A stretch of DNA of 64,000 nucleotides, from the NCBI GenBank assembly GCA_002104905.1, contig MCFE01000472.1, positions 1 through 64,000 of the forward strand. The letters are read 5' to 3'. This document shows, piece after piece, positions 1 to 11,691 of the stretch (its first letter is position 1; every line of letters starts with the position of its first letter). The notes below the pieces were generated by a model that saw only the letters and a program-made list of their open reading frames with translations, did no database searches and had not been told where the DNA came from. Source of the stretch: Basidiobolus meristosporus CBS 931.73 (Eukaryota; Basidiobolomycota; Basidiobolomycetes; Basidiobolales; Basidiobolaceae). The position numbers were made by a program, and so were the translations under genes.

Positions 1-99
1 AGTTCTGAGTCTTCTTCAAGTTCATTCTCCATGTTACTCTGCTCCAGGGCTTCAATATGGTTAAACACTCTTGATGGATGGTGTCTGTTTCTTCTCTAA

Positions 100-890
100 G
101 GGCAGTACTATGCAATATGTCCCTGCTGGTGGCAATTAAAGCAAAGTCCTTGCTTCTTATATTCTTCTGAGGTAGGATTCTTCTGCATAGCATCTATTTC
201 CATTGGCACTGCTTCTGATTGTCTTCTTTTGTAGTGATTGTAGCCTCTCTGATTAGTCATTGTGGGCTTCCCAACTCCAAACATAGCTAAATCATAGTCA
301 ATGGCAATCTTGTTGGCTTCTTCAATAGTCTGAGGTCTTCAATAATTCACTTCCTTACAAGTTCTTGCTTTCAACCTATGAATAAAGTATTCAACTTGAT
401 CCAGAGGGTGCATTCTTTCAATTTGTCCCAGCAGACATCTATGTTCATACATGTACCCTTGTACCATTCCTTTCTGTCTGAGTGTTGTCAACTTTCTTCT
501 TAGTAGTGTCTGTTGGTGTGGGGGTTCAAAGGCATCCTGTATTTCCAACACAAACTCATCCCAGGTAGAGATTGTGGAGCATCCCATCATGGTGGCTGAC
601 CTGATCTTGTTGTGGTGCCACTGTAAAGCTGCATCTGCCAGGTAAGAGGCTGCATAACGTAACTTGCTTTCTGGAGCAATTCCCTTAGCCTTGATAGCTT
701 CATCAATCTGGAAGAGCCAAGTTACCAGGTTTTCATTGACTCTACCATGGTACCAGTTGACCTTCACACTAAAGTTGCTCTTGACAGGGTTTTGCTGGCT
801 TTGGGCCATTGTAGTCATTCCTTGTTGCTGCTGGCTAAGGATCTGGTGTAACTGTTGCCAAGCCAGGTTTGCTGCATAGCATTCTTCCAT
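100..890 (-). pseudogene. gypsy Gag polyprotein with zinc knuckle, interrupted
   Basis: Gag binds and packages element RNA. The retrotransposon-gag domain (WYHGRVNENLVTWLF, then ALQWHH and TWDEFVLEIQDAF) is intact from an ATG at 890 down to a stop near 339. The same frame resumes past that stop (RPQTIEEANKIAID) to a CCHC knuckle, CFNCHQQGHIA-stop-YC, near positions 120-165. The in-frame stops mark it as dead. The longer open frame starting at 941 uses TTG, so I prefer 890. Confidence 0.75.
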
Positions 891-941
891 TCTTGATTTT
901 TGGATGTTTTGAGGGAGGTTTCTGTTTATTGCCACTACCAA

Positions 942-1310
942 TGTTACAAGTCTTGGTATAAGAATTGTAGAGGAATAGGGAGTTTGGTTAATATTGTATT
1001 CACTAAAACTTGAACTGATCTTTATTGAGATCCCAGCAGCTCCTTATATACATTTTGCCAGATAAATTGCTGACTAATTGTGTTTCCTAGTGTAGGCTGT
1101 TGCTGATGACTCATTTGATTGCAACATCATCACCCAAAAAGATCCTACTTAATATATCTACTTCTGTCTGATAAAGATTTGCTGATTCATTTGCTGACTA
1201 ATGCCACTGATTTGATAGATAATACTGATATACTGATAAGCTAAACATTTAACTAATTGATGTGACTAAAAGCTGCTCTAACTTAAACATTCAAGCAGTA
1301 GATTATAACA
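942..1310 (-). repeat. gypsy 5' LTR
   Basis: The LTR has TGTTA...TAACA ends and is 369 bp long. It closely matches the solo LTR at 13,758-14,126 in the same orientation, and the LTRs at 2,869-3,233 and 7,253-7,619 in the opposite orientation. Confidence 0.85.
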
Positions 1311-2104
1311 ATGATATATACCTGCTATTTTCTTATATTGCAACTCAGCATCATCCATATTGCAGAGCTATGAAAGTATAACTATCTGGTAACTAATAGG
1401 GGAGTCTGAGGAGCATATGTGCTAGGTTTTAGCATACTTGGACAAGTTTCATATTGCCCTAATATTCTTTACTTCACTAATTCCTAATAATCAGAAAATA
1501 TCTTACAAACTAATTTCCAGGTCAATAATCTGTGCTATAGCATTTAACTAAGTGCTCCTTCTATATGTGCTGATAATTAGATGGACTTGTAGTTATATTG
1601 TCAATCCAGGTGTATATGTGAGTCAAATATTGAAGGCTGGTGCCTTTATACGTGCCCAGCTTACTGTGTCATATTTTGTCATATTATGCCAGTGTAGTGG
1701 GGTGATGGTGGCACCCACTGACAGATGTGCTCATTCCCTTATTTTCTACTTCCCTATATCTCTACTACACTTATTTTAGTTTTATCCCATTTGTCTTACC
1801 CAATCAGTGCTATCCCATAAGCTGGTTGACTATCACACCTGCTAACCTTATTGCATAAGTTACCCCTCACTTTATGTAAGACTACTAGCTATAAGTGCTT
1901 CTATATTAGGCAAGTACCAGCACCAGTACCCATAACACATGATCAACCCATGTCACCATCCTTACCATTTCCATACCATATATGGTATCCCAATGTTACG
2001 CAGGTTTCAGAATACCGATTCCTGATTGGTTGGTTGTGCTGTGCCTCTTAGAACCTTCCAGCACCTACTTAGAACATTCTGATGTCATTAAGATTTCTAT
2101 TGAT
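1311..2104. other. AT-rich spacer, no gene seen
   Basis: Only short frames with no recognisable product. Probably decayed repeat sequence between the first gypsy LTR and the LTR-like repeat at 2,105. Confidence 0.5.
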
Positions 2105-2757
2105 ATGCAGAACCTTCTGGAATGCAATGATTAGTAATCACTTAGCCAGTGAGAAAAGTATATAAGGGAGGCAATCTCTCAACAGTAAATCATCATCCCT
2201 TTTATCAATATACGAACTTGTTGAATAGTGTGATCACTGCTACCTGCTGCTACCTGAACCTCCAACCCTAGACCACAGGACACTCCCAGGAAACTGTGCT
2301 GACAGCCAACTGACCTTGGAGGCACTACTTGTGAGGAATACTCAGAGTAGGTATCTTTATTATATTTAATTCTTTCCCAAGTTTGTTCTTTTACAGGCAA
2401 AGATACTTCTCTGTCTTTGTAACTATTGACCACAGCTGCATTCTTATCAAGTCCCTGCTGGTGGAGTTTACAGTTGTTTTGACTTTGGAAGCTTTAGCAC
2501 ATTGTCATCTCAAAGGATGCTGAACCCAGCACATACTTTTGTTAAGATGCCAACTAAGTTGGGGATTGTAGCTCAATAGTTTTCCCTTGACAAGCTTGTG
2601 GCTTTATTCCCCTTCACATTAGATTAGAGACAGATCCCAAGTATTCCTAGCAAACTTTTACCTGAGGTTATTGCACCCAGTGAGCACCCCACACAAAAAA
2701 CACTTGAGAAGTGTTGGAGGTATCTCTCCCTTGGACCTATACACCACCACACTGGAT
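2105..2757 (+). repeat. LTR-like dispersed repeat, copy 1
   Basis: About 650 bp that recurs in inverted orientation at 17,139-17,790. Shared blocks include GTGAGAAAAGTATATAAGGG (a TATA-like signal), AGTAAATCATCATCCC, and a downstream block around TTGGGGATTGTAGCTCAATAG. An internal promoter and several hundred bp of conserved non-coding sequence suggest the LTR of another retroelement family, but I see no TG...CA boundaries and no coding region attached. The 84-codon minus-strand frame at 2,179-2,433 is broken in the other copy, so I do not call it a gene. Confidence 0.7.
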
Positions 2758-2868
2758 TATTCAAATAGTGTGATTGTACAAGAGCAACTATACCTGCAGG
2801 TAGATTAAATACTCTGCCAGATTATTCTTTGAAACCACAAGCTATGCCACATGCTTAGGCACCACACT

Positions 2869-3233
2869 GTTATGATCTACACTTTATTGTTTCCAATTAG
2901 ATTAGTTCTTAGTCTGATCCATTAGTTTGATGGTTAGTATTCTGATATATCAGCATCATCTTTCAAATAAGCTATATCAGTCTGTATGTGAATTGGCTAA
3001 TCCTTATTAGACAGAAATGAGTGCATCAATTATGAACTAATTGGGGAATGATAAAATTAAATGAGTTATCAGCTACAACCTACATTTAGAAGTACAATTA
3101 GTCAGCAAGTGATCTTGCAACACATATACAAGGAGCTGCTGATGCCTCAATAAATGCTAGTTCATGTCTTAGTGAATTCAATTACTGCTAAACTCCCTAC
3201 TCCTCTACAATTCTTATATAAAAGCTTGTATTA
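2869..3233 (+). repeat. gypsy 5' LTR
   Basis: It begins TGTTATGATC. A TATA-like and poly-A-like tail (CTCCTCTACAATTCTTATAT, then AAGCTTGTA) aligns with the reverse complement of 942-1310. The right boundary is placed by that alignment. Confidence 0.75.
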
Positions 3234-3479
3234 TTGACAGCAGCAACAGTTAAAATCCTCCCCAAGATGTTGAAAATGAGAATGGGAGAATACCATACAG
3301 CAAATCCCGGCCCTTCCGCAACAGTAATCCCAGAACCTTAGCCAGCAGCAAAAAGTAAAGACTTCCATGGCTCAGAGCCACCAAGGCCTTGTCAGGAGCA
3401 ACTATTGTGTTAAGGTCAGCTGGAAGCATGACTGAGTCAATACAAACCTGAGAACTTGGCACTTTCAGGTTAAGGAAGC

Positions 3480-4190
3480 CTTCAGGGCTAAAGGAATTGC
3501 CCTAGAAAACAAGTTGCATAGTGTAGCTTCTTATTGGTATATGCAGATTTGCAGTGGCCCCACAACAAAGTTAGGTTGGACACTATGATGTGATACTTGA
3601 CTACCTCTATCTGGGATGCAGTTATGCCAGAAATTAAGGATGCCTTTGAGCCTCCACAATAGCAGTCACTAATAAGGTGGAAGCTGAAGAAGTGCAAATA
3701 CAAAGGATTGGCTCAAAATTATAATCATGAGTATAGATGCCTACTTGGACAGATTGATTGAATGGACCCCCTGGATCAAGTGGAATACTTTATTGATGGC
3801 TTGAAGGAAAGAACCTGCAAGGGAGTGAATTATCAAAGACCTCAGACTATTGAAGAAGCCATCAAGATTGCCATTGAATATGACTCAGCTATGCTTAGCA
3901 TTGGAAAGCCTACAGTGACTAATCAGAAAAGCTACAATCACCATGAAGAAGACAATCACAAGCAAAGCCTATGCAAATAGATGCTATGCCAAGAAATCTA
4001 AGCTCAGAAGAATGTAGGAAGAATGGACTTTGCTGTATTGTTACCAGCATGGGCACATGTCAAGGTGCTGCTCTGACAGAAGAAATGGGCACCAGTCCAC
4101 AAGAACCTTTATCCATAGTGAGGCACAAGAACATTGTGATGCAGACCATGAGCTTGAAGAAAGCTTAGAATTCACCTTTCATGTAACAGA
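3480..4190 (+). pseudogene. gypsy Gag remnant
   Basis: The segment MDPLDQVEYFIDGLKERTCK (3,762 onward) matches the gag of the left-edge element, followed by GVNYQRPQTIEEAIKIAIEYD. The upstream part (AKGIALEN..., LQWPHNKVRLDTMM) is split between frames. A frameshifted zinc knuckle, CYQHGHMSRC, lies near 4,035-4,070. Confidence 0.7.
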
Positions 4191-4248
4191 AGAATAATTA
4201 TCTCACAAGACCTCAAACTCAGGAAAACTATTATATTTAAATGGGGTC

Positions 4249-4464
4249 ATGAATGAAATCCCTACCAAGATTGTAATTGACATGTCAGAGCAATATTTCT
4301 TGAAAGCTGGAACCCACTTGCAACATACCAAATCAACTTCAGTTTCAACAGCTGATGGAGGCTCTCATATAATCTGCTGTAGTACTCAGCCAGTAAGAAT
4401 GAAGATCAATTACTTCAAAGAGTACCTAAAGGCCTGTATATATAGGGACTGCAATAAGACCTGA
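4249..4464 (+). pseudogene. gypsy pol, protease-like segment
   Basis: A 71-codon frame between the zinc knuckle and the reverse transcriptase, where retropepsin normally sits. It contains IVIDMSEQYFL, vaguely like the D-S/T-G strand of a retropepsin, but no clear DTG or DSG. The assignment rests mostly on position. Confidence 0.35.
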
Positions 4465-4854
4465 TACTTGAAAAAACATGGTTATTCCACTATATCCATT
4501 AATCAATTGGAGAACCCATGCCACTCAAATCTGGACAGGCAACCAGATCTCTAAGCTATTACCTGCCAGACTGGGCTTCAACTTGGTCAATCTTAGTGTG
4601 TAGCTTGCTAAGTTCACTTGTGTCAAACACACTGTAATTGACCTAGACATAATTCAGTAGGGCACATAGAAATGGTACCCAGATGTTTCCTATGGCAGTA
4701 TTTCAGGATAATTCCTCTACTCCATCCCCCCCACAAAGTCCTAGCTCTTCTGAAGGAATATGCTGATGTGTTTTGAGATTAGCTTGTAAGCATACCACCA
4801 GTTGGAGATATGCTCATGCCATTGACACAGAAGATAGCCCGCCAGTGGGCAAGA

Positions 4855-5500
4855 CACCTTACAGGATGAGTCTTTGGAATTGGAAGAGATGAAGAGCCAA
4901 ATTGTTCACCTATTAGAGCAAAGATACATCAGATCCAGTAAGTCACCTTGGGGAGCACCAGTGCTTTTTGTGGAGAGGAGTAATGGATCACCATGAACAC
5001 ACATTGACTATAGAGCCCTGAACTCAGTTACTATAAGGACTAAGTACTCTGTACAATGGATTGATGAGCCTTTGGACCAACTAAATCAAGCCATTGTATT
5101 CAACAAAATTGACCTCATGTCAGGATTCAGCCAGATTAGGGTGAAACCAGAAGTTATTTCTATGACAGCATTCAAGGCCAGATATGGACATTACAGATAT
5201 TTTGTCATTAGTTTTGGCCTCACAAATTTCCCTATATCACTCATGACTTTGATGCAAGCCATCTTCCAAGAGTCTTAGACAGGTTTGTGTTAATCTACCT
5301 AGATGGCATAGAGATATACAGAAGGTGAGAAGAGGATCACTTGGTACACATTGAAAGGATCTTGAAAGAGCCAAGAGAGAACAAGCTATATGGCAAGCTA
5401 GCAGAGTGTGAGTTCTTCCAGGAGCGCATTGAATATCAGGGAGATGTGGTGACTTGCATAGGAGTGACCTTGACCCCAAGAGAGTAAATATTATTAAGAA
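4855..5500 (+). pseudogene. gypsy reverse transcriptase remnant
   Basis: Colinear RT motifs are visible across frames: TPYRMSLWNWKR/ELEEMKS, then KSPWGAPVLFVER, then IDYRALNSVT, then FNKIDLMSGFSQIRVKPE, then TAFKARYGHYRYFV and SFGLTNFPISLM. The catalytic Y-x-D-D is YLDG (near 5,298-5,309), so one metal-binding aspartate is lost. Frameshifts and several in-frame stops also occur, so the enzyme is dead. Confidence 0.85.
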
Positions 5501-5639
5501 TCCAAAATAACCCCATAGCATTTCAGAGCACATTTCATATCTTGGACTAGTTTCCTACTATAAAAGAGTTGTCAAGTCCTTTGCAAGTATTGGAGCCTTA
5601 ATGACTAATATCCATAAGAAGGACAACATCTTGGAATAG

Positions 5640-6060
5640 GACATAGTCTGTGATACTGCCTCTCAGAAGCTCAGGAATGATCTTGCTAAGATGCTATGCT
5701 TAATACCTGACTTCTAAAATAGTTACTCTCTGCACAGAGGCTTCAGCTTATGCAATTGGTGCAGTATTCAGCCAAAAACATGAGGGAAGGGAATACCTGG
5801 TTGCTTTTGAATCTATAAAACAGAACTTTGCAGAACAAAGCAATCCAGTGCAAGAGAGGAGATGCTTGCCATAATTCACTACTTAAAGACATGGAAATAC
5901 TACATTTTAGGAGCCAAGTACACTATGAGGACTGATCATGCCTCACTCAAGGATATATTTACTCAGAGTGTATTGTCTGGAAGAATGACTAGATGGAGTG
6001 AACACATTCAGCAACTGACTGGGATATTGTCTACTGCCCTGGGAAAATTAAATTGATTGC
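5640..6060 (+). pseudogene. gypsy RNase H remnant
   Basis: The RNase H-like domain of Ty3 Pol: EASAYAIGAVFSQ, then EYLVAFESIKQNFAEQ, then EREMLAIIHYLKTW and TDHASLKDIFTQ with GRMTRWSEHIQQL (5,862-6,056 is one open frame). It lies directly after the RT segment, as expected. Confidence 0.8.
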
Positions 6061-6299
6061 TGACACCTAACCAAGACTAGAACAAGATGCACAACTCAAC
6101 CTGGTGCATCCATCAGACTGGCCCAGCCTGTTACTAAAGTACTGGGAGGATCAAGCCATTCCTAGCAAGGTGGATGAAGATCTCAAGATTATCTGAGATG
6201 ACACCAGCAAATCTGTAATACAGAATATGACACTATTCCATATTGCTGATGGAAGCCTGTTACCTGTTGTGCCAATATTAATTGCTTGGATTTACTACA

Positions 6300-6810
6300 C
6301 AAGCTGCAAAATGGATATGGGCATCTTTAAAATGAAGAAACCTATAGCCTTGTAAAATTTGGAGCATAATGGCCTAGAATGAGAAATGTTTTTGAGGAGC
6401 CATTATAAGCACCCCTAAGTTGCTATATCTACCAAAATAGACCACAGAGAATTGCCAAACTCCTTCCCTTGGATCCTGTAAGACCATTTGCAAGATAAGT
6501 AATTGACTTCATTGGAAGACCGCCTACTACTAGGAAATGTTATTGGTGGATCCTAGTAGCAATTGACCATAACACCAAATGGCCAGTAGCTAGAACTGTA
6601 CCAGTAGCTGGTAAACTGGTAGTTGCAGGATTCATCTACCATGAGATGCTGATGAGTCTGAGTGCCCTAATAAGCTCTTACCTGAGAGTGGAGCAAGCTT
6701 TTTGGAAAAAAAATTTGAACTCAACCTGTAAATGTAACAGATCTAACTGCTGAAAGCTCTGGCATACTATGCCAGTACTAATGGAGTCACTAAGCAGCTT
6801 GATGAATTAT
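6300..6810 (+). pseudogene. gypsy integrase remnant
   Basis: The catalytic-core start VIDFIGRPPTTRKCYWWILV followed by AIDHNTKWPVART (near 6,500-6,600) matches the first aspartate strand of Ty3 integrases. CPNKLLPESGASFLEKKFE (near 6,660-6,720) corresponds to the second region. Stops in all frames mark it as inactive. Confidence 0.75.
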
Positions 6811-7252
6811 TTAGAATCAAGGATTCCAGGAAATTTCACACAGCCATAACTTCCTGAAAGCTTGAAGGATGAACTTGGTCAGCCTAGTAAGCACCAACAA
6901 TTCAATCAAAAACATTAGGAGGCACAGGCCAAAATATCCAAAGTGCACAAAAGATGAAGCAGGGATTTGATAAGAGTATATTGCAGAGGCTTTGGCAGCT
7001 GGGAACTTTTCATTGCTACTAAAGAACACTCAGAAGTTTGAGCCACAATTGACAGGAGCATACAAGAACATGAAATAGTGTCCATTTGCAACTTAATAAC
7101 TAGTAAACAAACAAGGAAATATCCAAGAAGACTTTGCTCATCAAGACAGACTTGAGACTGCAAGACTTATTGACAATGCTATACCTCCAAGATATTAGTA
7201 CCATAGGAAAAGAGATTCAGGAGCCCCCCCCCCTAGCTTAAGTAGGGCAGAA

Positions 7253-7619
7253 TGTTATAATCAGCTGTTTGAATTTTGAAGTTAGATCAGCTTCTAGTTA
7301 AATCTATTACTTTCATATTTAGCCTATCACTGTATCAGTATTATCTATCAAATCAGTAGTAGTAGTCAGGGGATGAATCAGCAAATCCTTTACATATATG
7401 AATAGAAATATCAAGCGTTATCTGATTAGCAAAGGTTGATATAAGTAAATGAGCCATTAGCCACAACTTACATTAGGAAATACAAGTAGTCAGCAATTGA
7501 TCTGACCAAGTTCTTTTAACAACTGCTGGAGCCTCAATAAAAATCAGTTCATGCTTCAGTGAACACAATAGTAGCTAAACTCTGTACTCCTCTACAACTG
7601 TGCTTCATGGCTAGTAAAC
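7253..7619 (+). repeat. gypsy 3' LTR
   Basis: It begins TGTTATAATCAGC after a purine-rich tract containing AGGGCAGAA, and ends near CTAGTAAAC by alignment with the 5' LTR. The end is approximate. Confidence 0.7.
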
Positions 7620-7946
7620 TACAATGAAGCAAGTTATTGCAGTTACCTGCCAACATGATGAATCCATTCAGATATCCAAACATATGCTCTATTCTCACTC
7701 TGAGATGATTAAATATCACTTTGTAGAGCTTTTACTTCTTGCAAAGTACATTGTACTTTGATCTCCTTTAAGCTGTGATACATCTGAATTTCTGACAATC
7801 CTCTCCTTCATGAGTGAAATCTGCTATACATTATCCCTCTACCAAATTATCAATATTTCTCTACCTAGTGAATCTTATCATACCTACTAAAGAAATGGTC
7901 CTCAAAACCAGATATTATTACCCTCAATGTCAGAAAGTGCTTGAAC

Positions 7947-8315
7947 CGTTAAAATACTGAGCTATTGTGTATCATTCAGAAGCTAAAAATTTACTTGACA
8001 ATTCTAAACTAGTCTTGGTCACTGTAGGACTAATATGCAGCCCCAACTCTGCCAGTCTTTTCAGATATATGATCCTAGGAGTATTCCACCATAGTCAACA
8101 TCAAACTAATACTTTTCACCAAACTTTATGTACCAACCCTGAAAATGTTGCACAATGCTCCTAAATGTTGAGAAACCCTCCTTACTTGGTGTTACAACTT
8201 TATTACTTCTATAAAGGTACAAATACTGGTTCTCTTTATGAACAAACATTAGTTCAGCTACTAATACTATTTCTTGATAAGTTCCTTATATATAAAGCAC
8301 TTCTTAAATTGGAAC
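7947..8315 (+). repeat. copia 5' LTR
   Basis: Aligns along its length with 10,117-10,484: shared blocks include TATCATTCAG, ACCAAACTTTATGTACCAAC and ACCTCCTTACTT-like sequence. The first bases read CGTT instead of TGTT, consistent with a T-to-C difference. The end is placed by alignment. Confidence 0.75.
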
Positions 8316-8429
8316 TCAGATCAGAAAGCCACTGAAATCATTAGCCTGCTGCCTGATGATGCATTCAACACTTATGAGGATGATACTTACCTAATTTAGC
8401 CAGATACAGAAGATAACTCTACCAGTTCC

Positions 8430-9210
8430 GGATCAGAGCAGATTATCCCCGTTAGGAGATCTATCAGAATAAGGAATACCCCTGGATCCTGGTGGCAGAC
8501 TTCCAATGATCATGAAGAAGCTTATCTTGCCTTATGTGCAATACCTCAGAATCTGGGACAGGCAATGCAAAGTCCAGATGCTACTTTATGGCAACAAGCT
8601 ATGCAGGAGGAGTACTAGTCATCAATCAAGGCAAAAACATGGGAACTGGTAGATTTACTGAATGGGAGATAGCCAATAGGATGTAGTTGGGTCTACAAGA
8701 TTAAGATGACCTTAGATGGCATTGTTGATAAGTACATGGCTAGATTGGTGGCTCAAGGCTATTCCCAGATCCAAGGAATAGACTTTATGGAAACATTTGT
8801 TCCATTTGCAAAGTTTAACTCCTTTAGGACAGCTCTAGCCCTGGCAGCTGAACACAGTCTAGATCTACATCAAATAGACATCAAGACACCCTTTCTAAAT
8901 GAGGATTTGCTAGAAATTCTATATATGGAGCAGCCAGAAGGTTCTATTGATCCAAAAGACCTCCAGAAGGTGTGCAGACTCAGGAATTTATTGTAGGGGC
9001 TTAAGCAGGCACCTAGAGCATGTATAACAAGAATGACACACATCTTGAGGAGATGAGGTCCATTTATAGCACTGCAGATCACAGTATATATGTGAAACAG
9101 CTCAAAAAGAGTGTGATCATCCTAGTCCTGTATGTGGATGACCTAATAATAGCTACAAGTAACCAGGAGGCACTTAAACAGACAATATCAGATCTCTTCA
9201 TCAAGCTTTA
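8430..9210 (+). pseudogene. copia reverse transcriptase remnant (RVT_2)
   Basis: The sequence runs SIRIRNTPGSWWQTSNDHEE, then DATLWQQAMQEEY, TWELVDLL, PIGCSWVYKIK, DKYMARLVAQGYSQIQGIDF, LHQIDIKTPFLN, a stop at 8,995, GLKQAPRAC, and the active site YVDDLIIA near 9,131. These are the ordered motifs of copia RT. The YVDD box is intact, but several in-frame stops and a shift near 9,020 inactivate the gene. Confidence 0.9.
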
Positions 9211-10116
9211 GATGAAAGATCATGGAGAATTGAGCTATTTTCCTGGAATTGAAGTGAAATTTGCCAAACCTACACAGAAAATTGTGCTGAGTCAGTCTTA
9301 GTACTTCAGGGACATTCTTAGATGCTTCAAAGTGGAAAATTGCAAACCTGCAGCTACCCCTATGAACAATAATCTAAAATTGAGCAAATTCCAGCCAGTT
9401 TTTGGTGAAGATGGCTCAAATATGGACCAAGCTTTCCCTATCAGTCAATGGTTGGTAGCCTGATGTACTTGACGGTGTATACATGTCCAGATATTGCAGT
9501 GGTAGTTGGAATAATCAGTCAATTCATACAGAATTATGGTTCAGATCAATTCACAGCAGTTAAGTGAATTTTTGGATATCTACAAGGTACCAAAACTATA
9601 GTACTGGAGTACTCTGGAGCAGCTAATTGGCAATTATTTGATGGTTATACTGATTCAGATTGGGGTAGGGATCTGATTGACAGACACTCTACCACTGGGT
9701 ATGTATTTCTTTATGCTGGTGCAGCTATTAATTGGAATTGCAAGAAACAACCAACTGTGGCCCTATCAACAGCTGGAGCTGAATGTATGGCAGCCTGCCA
9801 AGCAACTAAGGAGGCTATATGGCTACAGAAATTTCTCAAAGACTTAAGGTTTAATTCAGATGAACCAATATGTATTTACAAAGATAATCAAAGTTGTATT
9901 TCATTAGCTACAAATCATGCTTATCATGCCAGAACTAAGCACATAGATTTACAACACAACTTTGTGAGGGAAGCTGTAGACAATAACTATATAGAGCTAG
10001 TTTACTGTTCAACTGACAAAATGGTAGCAGATATATTGACAAAACCAATAGCTAGACCACAATTGAAGAATCTCAGAGAGGAATTAGGATTAAGAAATTA
10101 TTTAGTTGGGGGGAGT
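9211..10116 (+). pseudogene. copia RNase H remnant, C-terminal end of Pol
   Basis: Continues the RT frame past a TAG at 9,208: MKDHGELSYFPGIEVKFA, YLQGTKTIVLEYSGAANW, GYTDSDWGRDLIDRHSTTGY, ALSTAGAECMAACQATKEAI, DNQSCISLATN, RTKHIDLQHNFVRE and DILTKPIARPQ, in the usual order. The stretch after the TGA near 9,565 is open to 10,175. Conserved copia ends, such as LRNYLVGGSVEI, run straight into the 3' LTR. Confidence 0.9.
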
Positions 10117-10484
10117 GTTGAAATATTGGACTGTTTCATATCATTCAGCAGCTGGAAATTTACTCTACAATTCTAGACTAGTCTTGGTTACTGTCAGACT
10201 AATATGCAGCGTCAACTTTGCCAGTTTCTTCAGATCTATGAGCCTATGATTATTCCCCATAGTCAAGACCAAATTAGCACTTTTTACCAAACTTTATGTA
10301 CCAACCCTGACACTGTCACAGAATGCTCCTGATTGTTAAGAAAACCTCCTTACTTAGTGTTACAGCTGTATTGCTTCTACAAAGGTGTCAATACTCTTCC
10401 TCTCTATGAATAAACAACAGTTTAGCTATTATCACTATTTCTTGATTAGCTCCTTGTATTCAAATCACTTCTTAGATTGCAACA
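10117..10484 (+). repeat. copia 3' LTR
   Basis: Begins TGTTGAAATATTGG directly after the polypurine tract and ends GATTGCAACA. The same start, inverted, closes the minus-strand element at 11,691. Confidence 0.8.
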
Positions 10485-11289
10485 CAAGCTTAATACACGG
10501 TGCCTTGTGCTTGGCAGAGTTAAATTCCTCTGCCCTTTGGCAGGTCTGTGAGTCCCCACTAGTAAGATATCCACATACACCTGATTTGGAACCTGCTACT
10601 GAGTGCTTTTATGTACAGAGCTCTATTGGAACTACTGAAATTAGTATTCCAAGCATGCTTGGCATTATTCATACCCTGTTCAAGGTGGTTTTCCTTTCCA
10701 CTCAGCTAGGAATGAAAGCATCAAGGATGTTAGATGCAAATGATGGTGAGATGGAACGTTTTAGGCCAATAGTACATGTAATAGCAAAGAAGTATAATAA
10801 GGGGTCTCCTTGAGTGGATTGGGGTAGATAGTCTTCAGTTTTGGTGCAGATTTCTTGCAAAGTATCAACATATTTTGCAGTATTGGTAATTGTATTAACA
10901 ATTAAAGGCTATTCAGATGAGTAAGTCATTTTCAACAGTAGTATGTGAGTGGAAGGGGTAAGTTTCATCAATTTGGCACTCTCAGGCTGGATGATCTGAT
11001 TTTACATGTATTGTATTTAGATTTCCAACAATTATAATGCATTCCATCTCTTTGTCACAAAATCATCCTCAAACAACAACTTGGTGTATTTGATAATAAA
11101 TTACTCACTGGTCTTTGATTAAACAAAATATCTGCAACTGATATGATCTGATCCATGTAAAAGCAATCCATAATGCATCAGGCATGATAAATGGAGATTT
11201 CAATTACCAAATAAGTTTGGATCTATTTCACAAATCGCTAGGTTGATGCTGATACACTACTGCATAAGTACTCATATACATTACCAGTA
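10485..11289. other. AT-rich spacer between two copia copies, no gene seen
   Basis: A plus-strand frame (10,385-10,813) starts inside the LTR and has no recognisable domain. The rest is closed in all frames. Confidence 0.5.
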
Positions 11290-11691
11290 TCAGTTCAAGA
11301 AGTGTTAAGATATATGGGACCTACCCAGATATGGTGATAATATTTGAGCTATTCCTTATTGGTTGGAATGTTAAGTAAATACACATTTATGGAAGTAATG
11401 CAATGGTAACTCCAAGTTAGGAGGGTTTCTCAATACACAGGAGCATTCAGTAGCAGTGCAAGGGCTAATACTTAATGTTTGGTAAAGGTGCTAATTAGTT
11501 CTAGACTATATAAGGATCACCATGGGATCATAAATCTTGAAGGCAGTGGCAAAGTTAGGGCTGTAATTGGCCATAGGGTACCTAAAACTAGTCCAGGGTT
11601 GTTAAGTAAATTTCTAGTTGCAGAATGATATCAGATGGTCCAGTGTAGTTTCAGCTCCAGAATGATGCCAGATAATCATATATTTCAACAC
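11290..11691 (-). repeat. copia LTR, inverted
   Basis: Reverse-complement match to 10,117-10,484, for example GGAGGGTTTCTCAATACACA and ATGTTTGGTAAAGGTGCTAA. The edge at 11,691 is firm. The edge near 11,290 is approximate because the sequence has diverged. Confidence 0.65.

Larger units (their letters stand above)
1..1310 (-). mobile_element. Ty3/gypsy retrotransposon, 5' end (LTR plus gag), cut by window edge
   Basis: Reading leftwards: a 369-bp LTR (942-1310), then a gag gene running toward position 1. The gag segment is colinear with that of the gypsy copy at 2,869-7,619, so both belong to one family. Just inside the LTR the minus strand reads TGGTAGTGGC, a plausible tRNA primer-binding site. 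Protease, RT and integrase would lie to the left of the window. Confidence 0.85.
2869..7619 (+). mobile_element. Ty3/gypsy retrotransposon, both LTRs, decayed coding
   Basis: Two LTRs of about 365 bp (2,869-3,233 and 7,253-7,619) bracket a 4-kb interior. Its order is gag, zinc knuckle, protease-like segment, reverse transcriptase, RNase H, integrase, which is the Ty3/gypsy order. Every domain is recognisable but carries stops and frameshifts. The two LTRs differ at many positions, which suggests an old insertion. Confidence 0.85.
7947..10484 (+). mobile_element. Ty1/copia retrotransposon, internally deleted
   Basis: Two related LTRs (7,947-8,315 and 10,117-10,484) flank only 1.8 kb of interior, against about 4 kb or more in a complete copia element. 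The interior starts just before the reverse transcriptase and holds RT and RNase H. Gag, protease and integrase are missing. A polypurine tract, GGGGGGAG, sits immediately before the 3' LTR. Confidence 0.85.

Noticed and set aside
2179-2433. 84-codon minus-strand frame in the LTR-like repeat
   Set aside because: The matching copy near 17,460-17,700 has stops and shifts in the same frame, so it is not under coding constraint.
6648-6700. CTGATGAG sequence resembling a hammerhead ribozyme core
   Set aside because: No GAAA box or matching stems follow; it lies inside integrase-derived sequence.
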